Assembly: GCA_052161605.1 (NCBI GenBank)
Contig: CP197409.1
Direction: 5' to 3' (one strand)
Length of the DNA stretch: 64,000 nt
Origin: JBKCUI01 sp052161605
GTDB lineage: Bacteria > Planctomycetota > Planctomycetia > Pirellulales > Pirellulaceae
In this document: positions 1 to 8,499 of the stretch, piece by piece
How the letters are laid out: the number at the start of each line of letters is the position of its first letter
Numbering within the stretch: position 1 is the first letter of the stretch
Notes under the pieces: generated by a model
Seen by the model: only the letters and a program-made list of their open reading frames with translations
Databases searched by the model: none
What the model was told of the DNA's origin: nothing
Position numbers and translations under genes: made by a program

Positions 1-413
1 ACTCGAGAAACTCGGCACGAAGCCCCCCCCTCCCAACGAAATTGAGCAGGGTTGTATCCTCTACGTTGCAATATTTCCTTGATATCGTCGACCGTTAGGG
101 ACTGTGTCTTGCCGAGAATAGGTGAAGGCCCTAAGGGCAAGGACTCGAGTTTCGATTGCCATTCAGCGGGGGCTTTGACCTGGACGATATCACCAAGCTT
201 GAGCAGGTTGCTGTCCACATCGACACTCGTCTTCATTTGCAATGTCGCCATCGTCGACAATGAGGAGTTCGTACCATAATTGGATTGAGCAAGGACACCC
301 TGTGAGACGAACGCAATAACCCAGCAGCAAGCGAGGCGCATAGCGACTATCGCGTGGCTCGATGCTCGCAACACAGATCGATTTGTACGATTGCTAAGTA
401 GGTATTCGTTCAT
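1..413 (-). CDS. flgA: FlgA, flagellar P-ring assembly chaperone (C-terminus beyond window)
   Basis: The frame opens at an ATG at 413 and stays open to the window edge, so only about 137 N-terminal residues are visible. The N-terminus is hydrophobic (about residues 24-45, ending FVSQGVLAQS), consistent with export. It is followed by the segment LLKLGDIVQV, typical of the start of the SAF-like region of FlgA. FlgA helps FlgI assemble into the periplasmic P-ring. The gene starts 15 bp after the flgG stop and is probably co-transcribed with flgF and flgG. The product call rests on the short motif plus operon position, since the conserved C-terminus is not visible. Confidence 0.72.
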   Translation of the reverse strand, partial: MNEYLLSNRTNRSVLRASSHAIVAMRLACCWVIAFVSQGVLAQSNYGTNSSLSTMATLQMKTSVDVDSNLLKLGDIVQVKAPAEWQSKLESLPLGPSPILGKTQSLTVDDIKEILQRRGYNPAQFRWEGGASCRVSR

Positions 414-428
414 GGTATGGGACTAAAC

Positions 429-1232
429 CTATCGTCGTAGATTTGCAATCTGTTGCAAGATTTGGTCTCCTGCTTGGATCGCTTGGGAGTTCAGTTCGAA
501 TCCACGTTGCGTTGTGATCAAGTCGATAAGCTCCCGGACTGGTTCCACATTGGACTTCTCCAGTGAACCTTGGCGAATGATGCCAAAGCCGTCGAGTCCT
601 GGTTGCCCCTGAATGGCTGGTCCACTGGCATCCGTTAGTTGGTAGAGATTTTCGCCCACTTTGAGCAATCCATCTGGATTGATAAAGTTGGCCATCTGTA
701 CATCCCCTACGGGTTGGAGCTGTTGATTGCCCGGTAGTCGAACGGAGACTTGGCCGTTAGAGCTGATAACAATCGCCGTCGCTCCTTGTGGTATTTGAAT
801 CGGCGGATCGATCAAGCGGCCTGTCTGGGCCGAACCGATCACTATTTGGCCGTTGGCGTTGAGGTCAAGGTTACCTGAGCGAGTGTATTGCTGGGTTTGC
901 GAAACGGGATCGAAGACTTGAAAGAATCCGGGTCCCTCTATCGCTACATCCAGCTCGCGACCAGTTTGTTCGATCGTACCTTGTCGAAAGTCCTTCTGCG
1001 TACTTTGCACCCGAGTTCCTAGGCCCACTTGAACTCCGACCGGGGTTGGGTTCTGCTGAGCATCTAGCATCCCTGGATAAGCTTCGGTGCGATAGAGCAA
1101 GTCTTCGAAGTTCGCTCGGTCTCGCTTGAATGCCGTGGTGTTCATGTTGGCGATGTTATTGGCGATCACATCCAGCTTGGTTTGCATGGCATCCATGCCC
1201 GAAGCGGCTGTGTATAGGGTTTGAATACTCAT
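429..1232 (-). CDS. flgG: FlgG, distal rod protein of the flagellar basal body
   Basis: 267 aa, the usual FlgG length. The N-terminus (MSIQTLYTAASGMDAMQ, then LDVIANNIANMNTTAFK) is the conserved Flg_bb_rod helix with the ANNIANxNTxxFK motif. The C-terminus (SNVEPVRELIDLITTQRGFE, then NSQAIQAGDQ) is the matching coiled-coil half typical of FlgG. FlgG polymerises into the distal rod that crosses the periplasm. It lies between flgF (36 bp upstream) and flgA (15 bp downstream). The DLITTQRGFELNSQA tail separates it from FlgF. Nothing looks truncated. Confidence 0.95.
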   Translation of the reverse strand: MSIQTLYTAASGMDAMQTKLDVIANNIANMNTTAFKRDRANFEDLLYRTEAYPGMLDAQQNPTPVGVQVGLGTRVQSTQKDFRQGTIEQTGRELDVAIEGPGFFQVFDPVSQTQQYTRSGNLDLNANGQIVIGSAQTGRLIDPPIQIPQGATAIVISSNGQVSVRLPGNQQLQPVGDVQMANFINPDGLLKVGENLYQLTDASGPAIQGQPGLDGFGIIRQGSLEKSNVEPVRELIDLITTQRGFELNSQAIQAGDQILQQIANLRR

Positions 1233-1268
1233 GATTCACCTTGCAAAAATTTTCTAAACGTGATGTTT

Positions 1269-2021
1269 TTAGCTGGCTAGGACTCGTCCGATCAAGTTCC
1301 CGTAGGCTTGATCTTGATGCTGAATAAGTCGCAGATTGGATTCGTAGGCGCGTGAAGCTTCGATGAGCTCCATCATGGCGAGCGTTGGATTGACAGAGGA
1401 TTTCTCTAAGAAGCCACTTACGACTGCTCGTTGATTGGGTGGGACGGGCTGAACCTCTGACAAGCTTTTAAACAGGTTGTCACCAACGCGACTAAGGTCT
1501 CCGACGTTATTCGGACGAACGACCATGAGCGATATTCCAGCTCCATCCTGTTGAATGACACCGTCGTCGCTCACTTCGTAGCGTCGGGATGGATCGATTT
1601 GTATAGGATTACCGTCTAGTCCAAGCACGGGGTCTCCATCGGTCGTGGTCAACAGCCCAGCGTTATTGAATACAAACCCACCCGCGCGGGTCAGGAATTG
1701 CTCGTCGCCACGTCGTACGACGAAGAAGCTGTCCTTGTCGTGGATCGCAAAGTCGGTCTTATTCGCAGTCCGCTCCATGGGGCCGTGTGAAAAACTAGTT
1801 TCGGTCGGCTGGATTTTTACACCGCCTCCGATATCGGCCAGGGTGCCGCTGCCGGGAGTTATCCCACCCTCTTCAACCGCTTTATTGTGTCGCGACTGAA
1901 GAACCGCGAACGATTGCTTGAATCCAGGCGTATTGATGTTCGCGATGTTGTGACTCAACACCTCGAGCCGATGATTTTGTACGTGCGCTCCCGCAGCTGA
2001 TAGGTAGATTCCGAATGGCAT
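1269..2021 (-). CDS. flgF: FlgF-like proximal rod protein
   Basis: 250 aa. It shares the axial-protein layout: N-terminal rod helix (SAAGAHVQNHRLEVLSHNIA, then NINTPGFKQ), a central domain with FFVVRRGDEQFLTRAGGF, and a C-terminal helix (SSVNPTLAMMELIEASRAYE). It is shorter than and divergent from the adjacent FlgG, and the pairing plus gene order makes FlgF the best call. FlgF forms part of the proximal rod between the MS-ring and the distal rod. It is the first visible gene of the minus-strand operon, with about 190 bp of upstream intergenic DNA before the convergent end of the next gene. A divergent FlgG paralogue is the alternative. Confidence 0.85.
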   Translation of the reverse strand: MPFGIYLSAAGAHVQNHRLEVLSHNIANINTPGFKQSFAVLQSRHNKAVEEGGITPGSGTLADIGGGVKIQPTETSFSHGPMERTANKTDFAIHDKDSFFVVRRGDEQFLTRAGGFVFNNAGLLTTTDGDPVLGLDGNPIQIDPSRRYEVSDDGVIQQDGAGISLMVVRPNNVGDLSRVGDNLFKSLSEVQPVPPNQRAVVSGFLEKSSVNPTLAMMELIEASRAYESNLRLIQHQDQAYGNLIGRVLAS

Positions 2022-2213
2022 AGCGTCCTCCTGACGCCTCGGACATTAGCGATTCCATCCAGTCGTGAAAATGGCAGTTCTGCCAACGGAGGCCTAGCTA
2101 AATCTACCTGCCTTGACTAGTTCTCCTACATTCACAGGTTGCGCTGGCTCACCGCAGAAAAAATCTGAGGAAAACGGAACTAGTGGCGAATTCAAACACA
2201 AGAATCCGATCCT

Positions 2214-2831
2214 TTACTTCTCCGTTGGGCCGGATTGGTTTGGGCTTGGTTCCTTCGGGACGGGCTGCACGACAACTCCTCTATAAATCTCTGCCAGGGG
2301 AATGCGAATCCCTATCGAATTCAACTCTAGGTGGTCGTCGAGTCCCTGACGCTCTTGAAGCAACCAAGAATTGTCGTCTAGTCGCGTATGCCACTCAACA
2401 TGGAAATCCTCTTGAGAGATCAGCACAAGAGCTTTCAGAGAAGGAATCTGCCTGTAGTGTTGCGATTTTCTTCCTCGATCATACTTTTCCGTCGATTCGG
2501 ATAGTACCTCGATCAATACGGTTGGGTTAACCAGTGTGTCTCGCTTTTCATCAGCGAATTCCAGTTCGCCGCATACGATTGTCGCATCGGGATAAGTATA
2601 CAGTCCTGTGGCATCTACCAGTACACGAAGATCGCTGTTAAACACCTGGCAACCTCCTACCTTCAGCAACTGCCTAGCTTCGCCGCTAACATTGGCCGCT
2701 ATCAAACTATGGGTCGGTGACCCACCGGCCATGGCGAAAGTTTCTCCGTTAAAAAACTCGCTTTTGAACTCGGCTTGCCGTTCGCGGTGCAAGTATTCTG
2801 CGACAGTCATTCTCTTTAGTGCAGTCGACAT
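2214..2831 (-). CDS. Uma2 family (DUF820) putative endonuclease
   Basis: About 205 aa from the chosen start (MSTALKRMTVAEYL). The frame is open another 43 codons upstream, but that extension has no family character. Typical Uma2 features are the N-terminal MTVAEYLHRE segment, EFFNGETFAMAGGSPTHSLI, SDLRVLVDATGLYTYPDATI and VLIEVLSEST, which together carry the acidic residues of a PD-(D/E)XK-like core. The family is widespread and multicopy in planctomycetes and cyanobacteria. Its biological role is not established; a nuclease role is inferred from fold only. It stands alone between the flagellar operon and a divergent DUF3088 gene. Confidence 0.85.
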   Translation of the reverse strand: MSTALKRMTVAEYLHRERQAEFKSEFFNGETFAMAGGSPTHSLIAANVSGEARQLLKVGGCQVFNSDLRVLVDATGLYTYPDATIVCGELEFADEKRDTLVNPTVLIEVLSESTEKYDRGRKSQHYRQIPSLKALVLISQEDFHVEWHTRLDDNSWLLQERQGLDDHLELNSIGIRIPLAEIYRGVVVQPVPKEPSPNQSGPTEK

Positions 2832-3065
2832 ATCTGTAAGACCTGTAAAGGTAGTTAGGAATTCGCAACAATCGCCAAACAAGCCGATCAAATCACGATA
2901 GCTTTCGCTCCCTCTAACATCATAGAATATGCCCTGTGTTGAGGAAAGTAAAACTCGCAAGAGTTAAGCCTCCGAGCTTCTACCATTTGACACAACTGGT
3001 CCCGGAATGTCTAACAATCATCACTGTATCTCAATTGCTATTATCGTTTTCGTCTGGAGATCGCT

Positions 3066-3413
3066 ATGAAACGAGACATCTTGTTCCTTCTCAAAGAAGA
3101 CTTTCCTGACGGTCCAGGTCTCCCCTACTACTGCCCCGACTGCGCCCAAGTCACCGGGGTGTTGTCTTATTTCCCTAAGCTACGGCACCACTTGGACATC
3201 CGGTACGTCGACTTTCCTCGGCCACGCCAGGACATCGTTGAGATGATTGGGCCGGATCATCAAGGCTGCCCCGTTCTCATCCTCGCGAAAGCACCCCCCA
3301 TGGACGCTCTCGGTTTTGTAACTGGACAAGTGAACAACCTCAGCTTTATCTCCGGTGCCAAAGCTATTACGCAATATTGGGCCCATGTTTACGGCGTGTC
3401 TCGGCCTCACTAG
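3066..3413 (+). CDS. DUF3088 family protein
   Basis: 115 aa. It opens with MKRDILFLLKEDFPDG and contains a CPDC pair (YYCPDCAQVTGVLSYFP), then VDFPRPRQDIVEMIGPDHQG and CPVLILA. This layout matches the DUF3088 family, small cytosolic proteins that look thioredoxin-like, with the Cys pair near the N-terminus as a possible redox or metal site. No function is established for the family. A purine-rich stretch (gtctggagatcgct) precedes the ATG. The gene is monocistronic, followed 91 bp later by the photolyase-like gene on the same strand. Confidence 0.8.
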   Translation: MKRDILFLLKEDFPDGPGLPYYCPDCAQVTGVLSYFPKLRHHLDIRYVDFPRPRQDIVEMIGPDHQGCPVLILAKAPPMDALGFVTGQVNNLSFISGAKAITQYWAHVYGVSRPH

Positions 3414-3504
3414 CCATACACGGCGTACATTCGCTCCCTGGGGCTTGGCGATTCACTAAACTTCGTAACCATTCGAATCGTATTTCGCCAACTGGGCCAC
3501 CTCT

Positions 3505-4959
3505 ATGGATGCGACCTTACTCTACCCTCATCAACTCTTTCAAGGGCATCCTGGCATCCTCCCGGGACGCTCGGTGTTTCTGATCGAGGATCCCCTATTT
3601 TTTAGTCAGTATTCGTTTCATCGCCAAAAACTGATGCTCCATCGAGCTTCGATGAAACACTTCGCTGCCCAACTCAATAAAAAGGTCGATACGCACTACA
3701 TCGATGCCAGTGAGCTCGAATCCACAGCAGACATCGGTCGAGTTCTCAAGAAATCCGGCATCAAACAAGTGCAGTGCGTCGATCCAAGCGACGATTATCT
3801 TCATCGCGGTATCTCACAAGCTTGCCAAGACAACAAGATCCGCTTGGAATGGCTGCCAGACCCGAGCTTTCTCACATCCACCGAAACCATTCAAAAGGAA
3901 TTCTCTGCCAAAAAGAAACTCTTCTTTACGAGCTTTTACATCGAACAACGAAAACGACTTAGTTGCCTCCTCGATCAAGACGGATCGCCTGTGGGGGGGA
4001 AATGGAGTTTTGATACGGAGAATCGAAAGAGAGTCCCGAAAGGACTGAAACTTCCTTCCGAACCATCTATAAAGCAAGACTCCTACACAGAAGAAGCCAG
4101 ACAGTACGTTGCGAAACGATTTCCGAACGCGATCGGTCCCGATGCTCCTTTGCTCTATCCTGTCACTCGGAAAGATTCTCTCAAGTGGCTCCAGCAGTTT
4201 GTCCGAGATCGGCTAGCTCTCTTCGGGGACTACGAAGATGCTATCCTCGCGGATCATTCTATTTTGTTCCATTCCTGCCTAACGCCCATGCTTAACATCG
4301 GCCTGATTACACCCGATGATGTCATTCAGGAAGCTCTGGCACAATCCGATGTTCCTATCAACTCCCTCGAAGGCTTCATACGCCAAGTGATCGGTTGGAG
4401 AGAGTTCATTCGCGGCGTTTATCTCACCAAAGGACGACAGCAGCGGACGACCAACTTCTGGAATCAAAGTCGCCCCATTCCGGAGTCATTCTACGATGGC
4501 ACGACTGGGATCGAGCCCATTGATGTAGTGATACGCCGTCTCCTTAAAACGGGGTACTGTCACCATATCGAGCGGCTTATGATCCTAGGAAACTTTATGC
4601 TCCTGTGCGAGTTTCATCCCGATGAAGTGTACCGCTGGTTCATGGAACTCTTTATTGATTCCTACGATTGGGTGATGGTCCCAAACATTTACGGTATGAG
4701 TCAACATGCGGACGGTGGACTCATGACGACCAAGCCCTACATCAGCGGTTCGAGCTATGTTCTCAAGATGAGCGATTTCAAAAAAGGAGACTGGTGCCCG
4801 ATTTGGGATGCGCTCTACTGGAATTTTGTAGCCAATCAACGCCCCTTCTTCGAGAAAAACCCACGTATGCGAGTCATGACGAGCCAACTCGACAAAATGG
4901 GAGCCAAGCTGAGCGATCATCGCATTACCGCTCAGCGATTCCTCGATAGTCTATCCTAG
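3505..4959 (+). CDS. Photolyase/cryptochrome-like flavoprotein (PhrB-like group, incomplete Fe-S ligand set)
   Basis: 484 aa. The N-terminal alpha/beta domain (residues 1-130, starting MDATLLYPHQLF) and the helical FAD-binding domain (IRQVIGWREFIRGVY; then MVPNIYGMSQHADGG) match the bacterial PhrB-like photolyase group, usually (6-4) photolyases. PhrB-type enzymes bind a 4Fe-4S cluster with four Cys (350, 438, 441, 454 in Agrobacterium PhrB). Here Cys352 (TGYCHHIERL) and Cys431 (KKGDWCPIWDALYW) occupy the outer positions, but the middle CxxC pair is absent and the loop is shorter (MSDFKKGDWC). The protein should use FAD and light, but the cluster is probably lost. No regulatory site is obvious. 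Repair enzyme versus cryptochrome-like sensor cannot be decided from sequence. Confidence 0.85.
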   Translation: MDATLLYPHQLFQGHPGILPGRSVFLIEDPLFFSQYSFHRQKLMLHRASMKHFAAQLNKKVDTHYIDASELESTADIGRVLKKSGIKQVQCVDPSDDYLHRGISQACQDNKIRLEWLPDPSFLTSTETIQKEFSAKKKLFFTSFYIEQRKRLSCLLDQDGSPVGGKWSFDTENRKRVPKGLKLPSEPSIKQDSYTEEARQYVAKRFPNAIGPDAPLLYPVTRKDSLKWLQQFVRDRLALFGDYEDAILADHSILFHSCLTPMLNIGLITPDDVIQEALAQSDVPINSLEGFIRQVIGWREFIRGVYLTKGRQQRTTNFWNQSRPIPESFYDGTTGIEPIDVVIRRLLKTGYCHHIERLMILGNFMLLCEFHPDEVYRWFMELFIDSYDWVMVPNIYGMSQHADGGLMTTKPYISGSSYVLKMSDFKKGDWCPIWDALYWNFVANQRPFFEKNPRMRVMTSQLDKMGAKLSDHRITAQRFLDSLS

Positions 4960-4982
4960 CATTCGCATTAAGAGCGATGCAG

Positions 4983-6917
4983 CTAGTTGTTCATACCTGC
5001 TGCTTGCATCAGTCCCGCTAGGCCGAGATAGCGACTCGCACCAGGTAGAAACTTGTGATCCCGGATGGAGTCAGAGGTGAAATCGTAAGCCAGTCCCCGA
5101 GCATTGAAAACGAGTTTGCTTTCCGGACGCAACAATTTGACAGCAGGCACCATCCATACCGTCGATTCGGTTCCCGTCAATTCGAACGATGCACCAGATT
5201 GCGCAAGAATGTCGATGGTTCCCAGCAATGATGCCAATCGCCTAACAGCCAACGGAGCATTGTAACCGTAAGTGTACGAAGCTGAGAGCCTGGGATTCTT
5301 AACCAAAGACTGCACCGTACCTGAATCCAGCCCATAGATATCTTCGACATCGACACGCACCGCCCCCTGTGGAATCGTACTGGCAGGATCGTCAGATAAG
5401 GCTACACATAACGTAACCCTATCAGAGTTCGTCACTGCCTGGCCAAGCTCGCAAACAACGGTCCCCGTCCCATTCGTAAAGTGTGTTTCATCTTTACGGG
5501 CAACTTCTTTAGCCAAATGATTGGCAGCGGATAGCGTCCCAAGCCACCCTTCGCGTACCAATGCGGGATTGGCTCGAAGCTGCTTCTCTACATCAGCTTG
5601 CCACGCCGCCAAGAAGTCGGCTTCAAAAGCAATGCCTGTTCGCGGTTCGGGATGTTCCTCGTTCCAAACGGTTAGCTCCTCAGGAGTCAAGTAAGTGAAA
5701 TCTCCTTCCAAGATCGGTTCACTATGCCCTAGTCCGAAAAGTCGATTCATAAATCCGTACATGGCGACTCGGGTGACATGATTATAATTGTGTCCAAAGT
5801 GTGTGGCTGCTTGAAAAGACAACCGATCGGTTGCACCATACAGTCCGTACAGTTTTCTAAGTTCCGGAACTCCGTCCGATGCCATGTTTTTGGTCCAATC
5901 GTTTGCTGAGTTTAAACCCATTGGTTTAGGAGCAGTCAGCGCCGCGATTTCCACGTTGCCTGTGCCAACCCGCAACCCACTAGCGTTCTCGCATGTGCAG
6001 CCACCTTGCATCCCCGTGCTCACCATCACCACAGGGTATGCACCACAGAACCTCGGTTCGATTGCAGAAGCGATAAACGTTTGCGTACCCCCGCCACTCG
6101 CCCCCGTTATCGAAAGCTTAGAGGGATCAACATCATCGCGACTCAACAAATACTCAACCAACTGCAATGTGTTGATCGTTTGAATTCCCATAACATTCTG
6201 ATTCAGCTCTTCAGCACGAGGGCTAAACAAGAGCCATTTATCAGCAGCCACATCCGGATTCGGACCGTGATTCCCAAACCCATGCGCACGATTAAAGTCG
6301 ATCTGGCGACTGTCGGCATAACCGAGCATATCGTAGTGCAAGACCACGCATCCCATACGAGCTAATTGAACACACCGAGCTTGAAGCGGGCTTCTCGCGG
6401 CGGACTCGAATCGCTCGCCTCCATTGGCAATCTCATTCCGAATCTCACCATCACCCGTTTTCAGGAAACGCCCGTTGGACCAGTGACCATGTGGGCACAA
6501 AACCGCAGGCAGTTTCTTTCCCTCGGTATCAAGGGGTGTATACAAGCTACCCGTAACGTACAGCCCGGCAAAAGATTCCAAGTAAATCTTTTCAACGGCA
6601 TATCCATCCATCTCGCGCCGGGAATGAACCGTTGGTTTTAGGGGTGCCAGCGTTGGCATAGGCACCATCCCAAGCGAAACCTTGATTTGCCGTCTCAACT
6701 CAGCAGCTCGCTCTTCCCACGTCTCTTTCGAACTAGGAACCTGAAACGGAAAATGACCGTCCAAATCCTTGAGTTGCACTGCATCGACAGACCTCGTCGA
6801 ATGGCTCGCGACCAACGTCTCTGGCGATTGCCCCAAGCCAATTACTGTACAAGGAAAAGTCGCCAAAAAGGAAGCCGCGAGGGCTCTTCGATTCCACATT
6901 TTAGGTAGGTAACTCAT
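4983..6917 (-). CDS. Secreted alpha/beta-hydrolase, acetylxylan-esterase-like
   Basis: About 644 aa from MSYLPKMWNRRALAASF; ATG at 6899 (MWNRRALAASF) is an equally good start, and no Shine-Dalgarno decides. A signal peptide (RRALAASFLATFPCTVIGLG) predicts export. The alpha/beta-hydrolase core shows an oxyanion-region motif LPAVLCPHGHW, nucleophile elbow GASGGGTQTF (Ser), and a late His in THFGHNYNHVTR. The length and GCTCENASGLR segment recall large planctomycete acetyl-xylan-esterase-like proteins that act on polysaccharide esters. Substrate is not determinable. It is convergent with the photolyase-like gene, 23 bp apart. Confidence 0.8.
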   Translation of the reverse strand: MSYLPKMWNRRALAASFLATFPCTVIGLGQSPETLVASHSTRSVDAVQLKDLDGHFPFQVPSSKETWEERAAELRRQIKVSLGMVPMPTLAPLKPTVHSRREMDGYAVEKIYLESFAGLYVTGSLYTPLDTEGKKLPAVLCPHGHWSNGRFLKTGDGEIRNEIANGGERFESAARSPLQARCVQLARMGCVVLHYDMLGYADSRQIDFNRAHGFGNHGPNPDVAADKWLLFSPRAEELNQNVMGIQTINTLQLVEYLLSRDDVDPSKLSITGASGGGTQTFIASAIEPRFCGAYPVVMVSTGMQGGCTCENASGLRVGTGNVEIAALTAPKPMGLNSANDWTKNMASDGVPELRKLYGLYGATDRLSFQAATHFGHNYNHVTRVAMYGFMNRLFGLGHSEPILEGDFTYLTPEELTVWNEEHPEPRTGIAFEADFLAAWQADVEKQLRANPALVREGWLGTLSAANHLAKEVARKDETHFTNGTGTVVCELGQAVTNSDRVTLCVALSDDPASTIPQGAVRVDVEDIYGLDSGTVQSLVKNPRLSASYTYGYNAPLAVRRLASLLGTIDILAQSGASFELTGTESTVWMVPAVKLLRPESKLVFNARGLAYDFTSDSIRDHKFLPGASRYLGLAGLMQAAGMNN

Positions 6918-7030
6918 AGGTAGGGTTTTCGCAAAGGAGGGATGGCGGGAAGGTATGCGTTGTGCATCAGCACAAAAAGTCAAAAAGTAAATCGCAAACA
7001 AAAGGCTGCGCCGGTGTTTGCGATAAAAAG

Positions 7031-8074
7031 CTATTTGCCTTTTGTTTTAGTAACGATCCGGCAGATGTAGCTGTCCGCCGTTACGAACAGTGTGTTACCA
7101 TCTTCGCCAAAAGTGCAGTTGCTGGTTCGTTCACCAGTATTGATTCGCCCGAGCAATTTCGCTTGTGCATCGAAGATCCAAACCCCGCCAGGGCCGCTCG
7201 CCCAGAGATTTCCGGATCGGTCAACTGCGAGCCCATCGGGCAATCCGGGCATTTTACCGACCGAGCTTGTCGCATCGTAGAATTGTTTGCCCGGTCCTAG
7301 TGAGCCATCATCTTTGACTGGAAAGCTCATCCAAATCGCTTTGTTCGGATCGCTTTGGGCAACATACAAGGTCTTTTCGTCGGGCGAGAAAGCGATCCCA
7401 TTGGGTCGTTGGAGCTCCGTAGTTAGAAGTGTCACCTCGCGCGTCGTGCTGGACACTCGATACACCCCAAAGTGTTCCAATTCTCGTCGCGGATCATTTT
7501 CCCTAGCGGGTAGTCCGTACGGTGGATCGGTAAAGTAAATGTCGCCGTTCGACTTAAGAGCTCCATCGTTCGGGCTGTTCAGTCGCTTGCCTTGGTATTG
7601 ATCTGCCAGCGTTATCTTGCCCCCTCCAGGAGTCAATTTGCTGACGCGGCGATCGCCATGTTCGCACATGACCAAGTTGCCATCTTTGTCGAGCAGCAAA
7701 CCGTTCGCTCCCGGCTCAAGCCCGTAGTAGGTGACTCCCGTATAGCCAGATGGATTCATGAATAACTGGATACCGCCGGCACGTGTCCATTTGAAAATGG
7801 AATTACGTGGAATGTCAGAAAATAGCAAGTGCCCAGACTTTTCATCTCCAATCCAAACGGGGCCTTCGGTCCATGTGAACCCGTCGGAGAGAATCTCTAG
7901 CTTGGCATCGGAGGCGAGCAGCGCGTCCAGTGCTGGGTCGAATCGCTCGATAGTGCCGAGTGTTCTTGTTGTTTGTGCGTGGAGTGTCATAAAGTTGCTC
8001 AATAACGTCGTGAATAGCAATCCCAGGCTGAGAAGTGGTACGGACCGGTGGACCAAGTGTTTTAGATACTTCAT
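7031..8074 (-). CDS. SMP-30/gluconolactonase family protein, exported
   Basis: 347 aa from MKYLKHLVHRSVPLLSLG, chosen because it begins a clear signal peptide ending around TLHAQ; the frame is open upstream but without family content. The six-bladed propeller is visible from LEILSDGFTWTEGPVW (metal-ligand Glu in TEGP), through LNSPNDGALKSNGDIYFTDP (NDG and TDP metal-binding motifs), to RPNGIAFSPDEKTLY and LPDGLAVDRSGNLWASGPGG (DG ligand). These are calcium-dependent lactonases; a periplasmic sugar-lactone hydrolase is the likely role. It lies 113 bp downstream of the esterase start on the same strand and may take part in carbohydrate scavenging with it. Confidence 0.88.
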   Translation of the reverse strand: MKYLKHLVHRSVPLLSLGLLFTTLLSNFMTLHAQTTRTLGTIERFDPALDALLASDAKLEILSDGFTWTEGPVWIGDEKSGHLLFSDIPRNSIFKWTRAGGIQLFMNPSGYTGVTYYGLEPGANGLLLDKDGNLVMCEHGDRRVSKLTPGGGKITLADQYQGKRLNSPNDGALKSNGDIYFTDPPYGLPARENDPRRELEHFGVYRVSSTTREVTLLTTELQRPNGIAFSPDEKTLYVAQSDPNKAIWMSFPVKDDGSLGPGKQFYDATSSVGKMPGLPDGLAVDRSGNLWASGPGGVWIFDAQAKLLGRINTGERTSNCTFGEDGNTLFVTADSYICRIVTKTKGK

Positions 8075-8499
8075 GATGCAGAAAATCAATAAGTCTGGAG
8101 TGGAAAGGGATGACGGCGTGGGGAGGCGTGACAAGCAATAATTTGCGTCAAGCGAAAAACGTATCATAACCAATCTAAAGGATCGTATGCGGGCTGTTTG
8201 CCTACGGATGGTGAAATTGTCGTCCATTGCCTGCAACATCAGCGAGCAGCAGGGGGCGAAATCTGCCTAGGAAAATGAGGGGAGATGCGGAGTTCTCCGA
8301 TAGTCTAACGAAATTTTCGCAACGCTTGGGACTCCCCGACGTGCCGCCTCAATACGATTTTCATGGGCAAGGGATGAACTTTCGATTGACGATCGAGGGT
8401 CTGGAATGCACACTGCCTATGGGGTGGATGGTTCGGTTTTTCACAACCGGTTTCACCCCGCTGCGTTTCTGCGTAACAAAACTACTTGAGAATAGCTCC
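8075..8499. other. Divergent intergenic region
   Basis: About 425 bp between two divergently transcribed genes for exported propeller proteins. It must hold both promoters. An upstream extension of the plus-strand frame (from 8227) runs through it but has no signal peptide or recognisable domain, so I treat it as non-coding. I see no strong repeat or RNA structure in it. Confidence 0.5.

Noticed and set aside
2183..2530. Plus-strand frame of 115 codons
   Set aside because: It lies opposite the Uma2 gene and has no recognisable domain; it is an antisense shadow.
8227..8499. N-terminal extension of the 1095-aa propeller protein
   Set aside because: The ATG at 8500 begins a clear signal peptide; the extension has no family content and would bury it.
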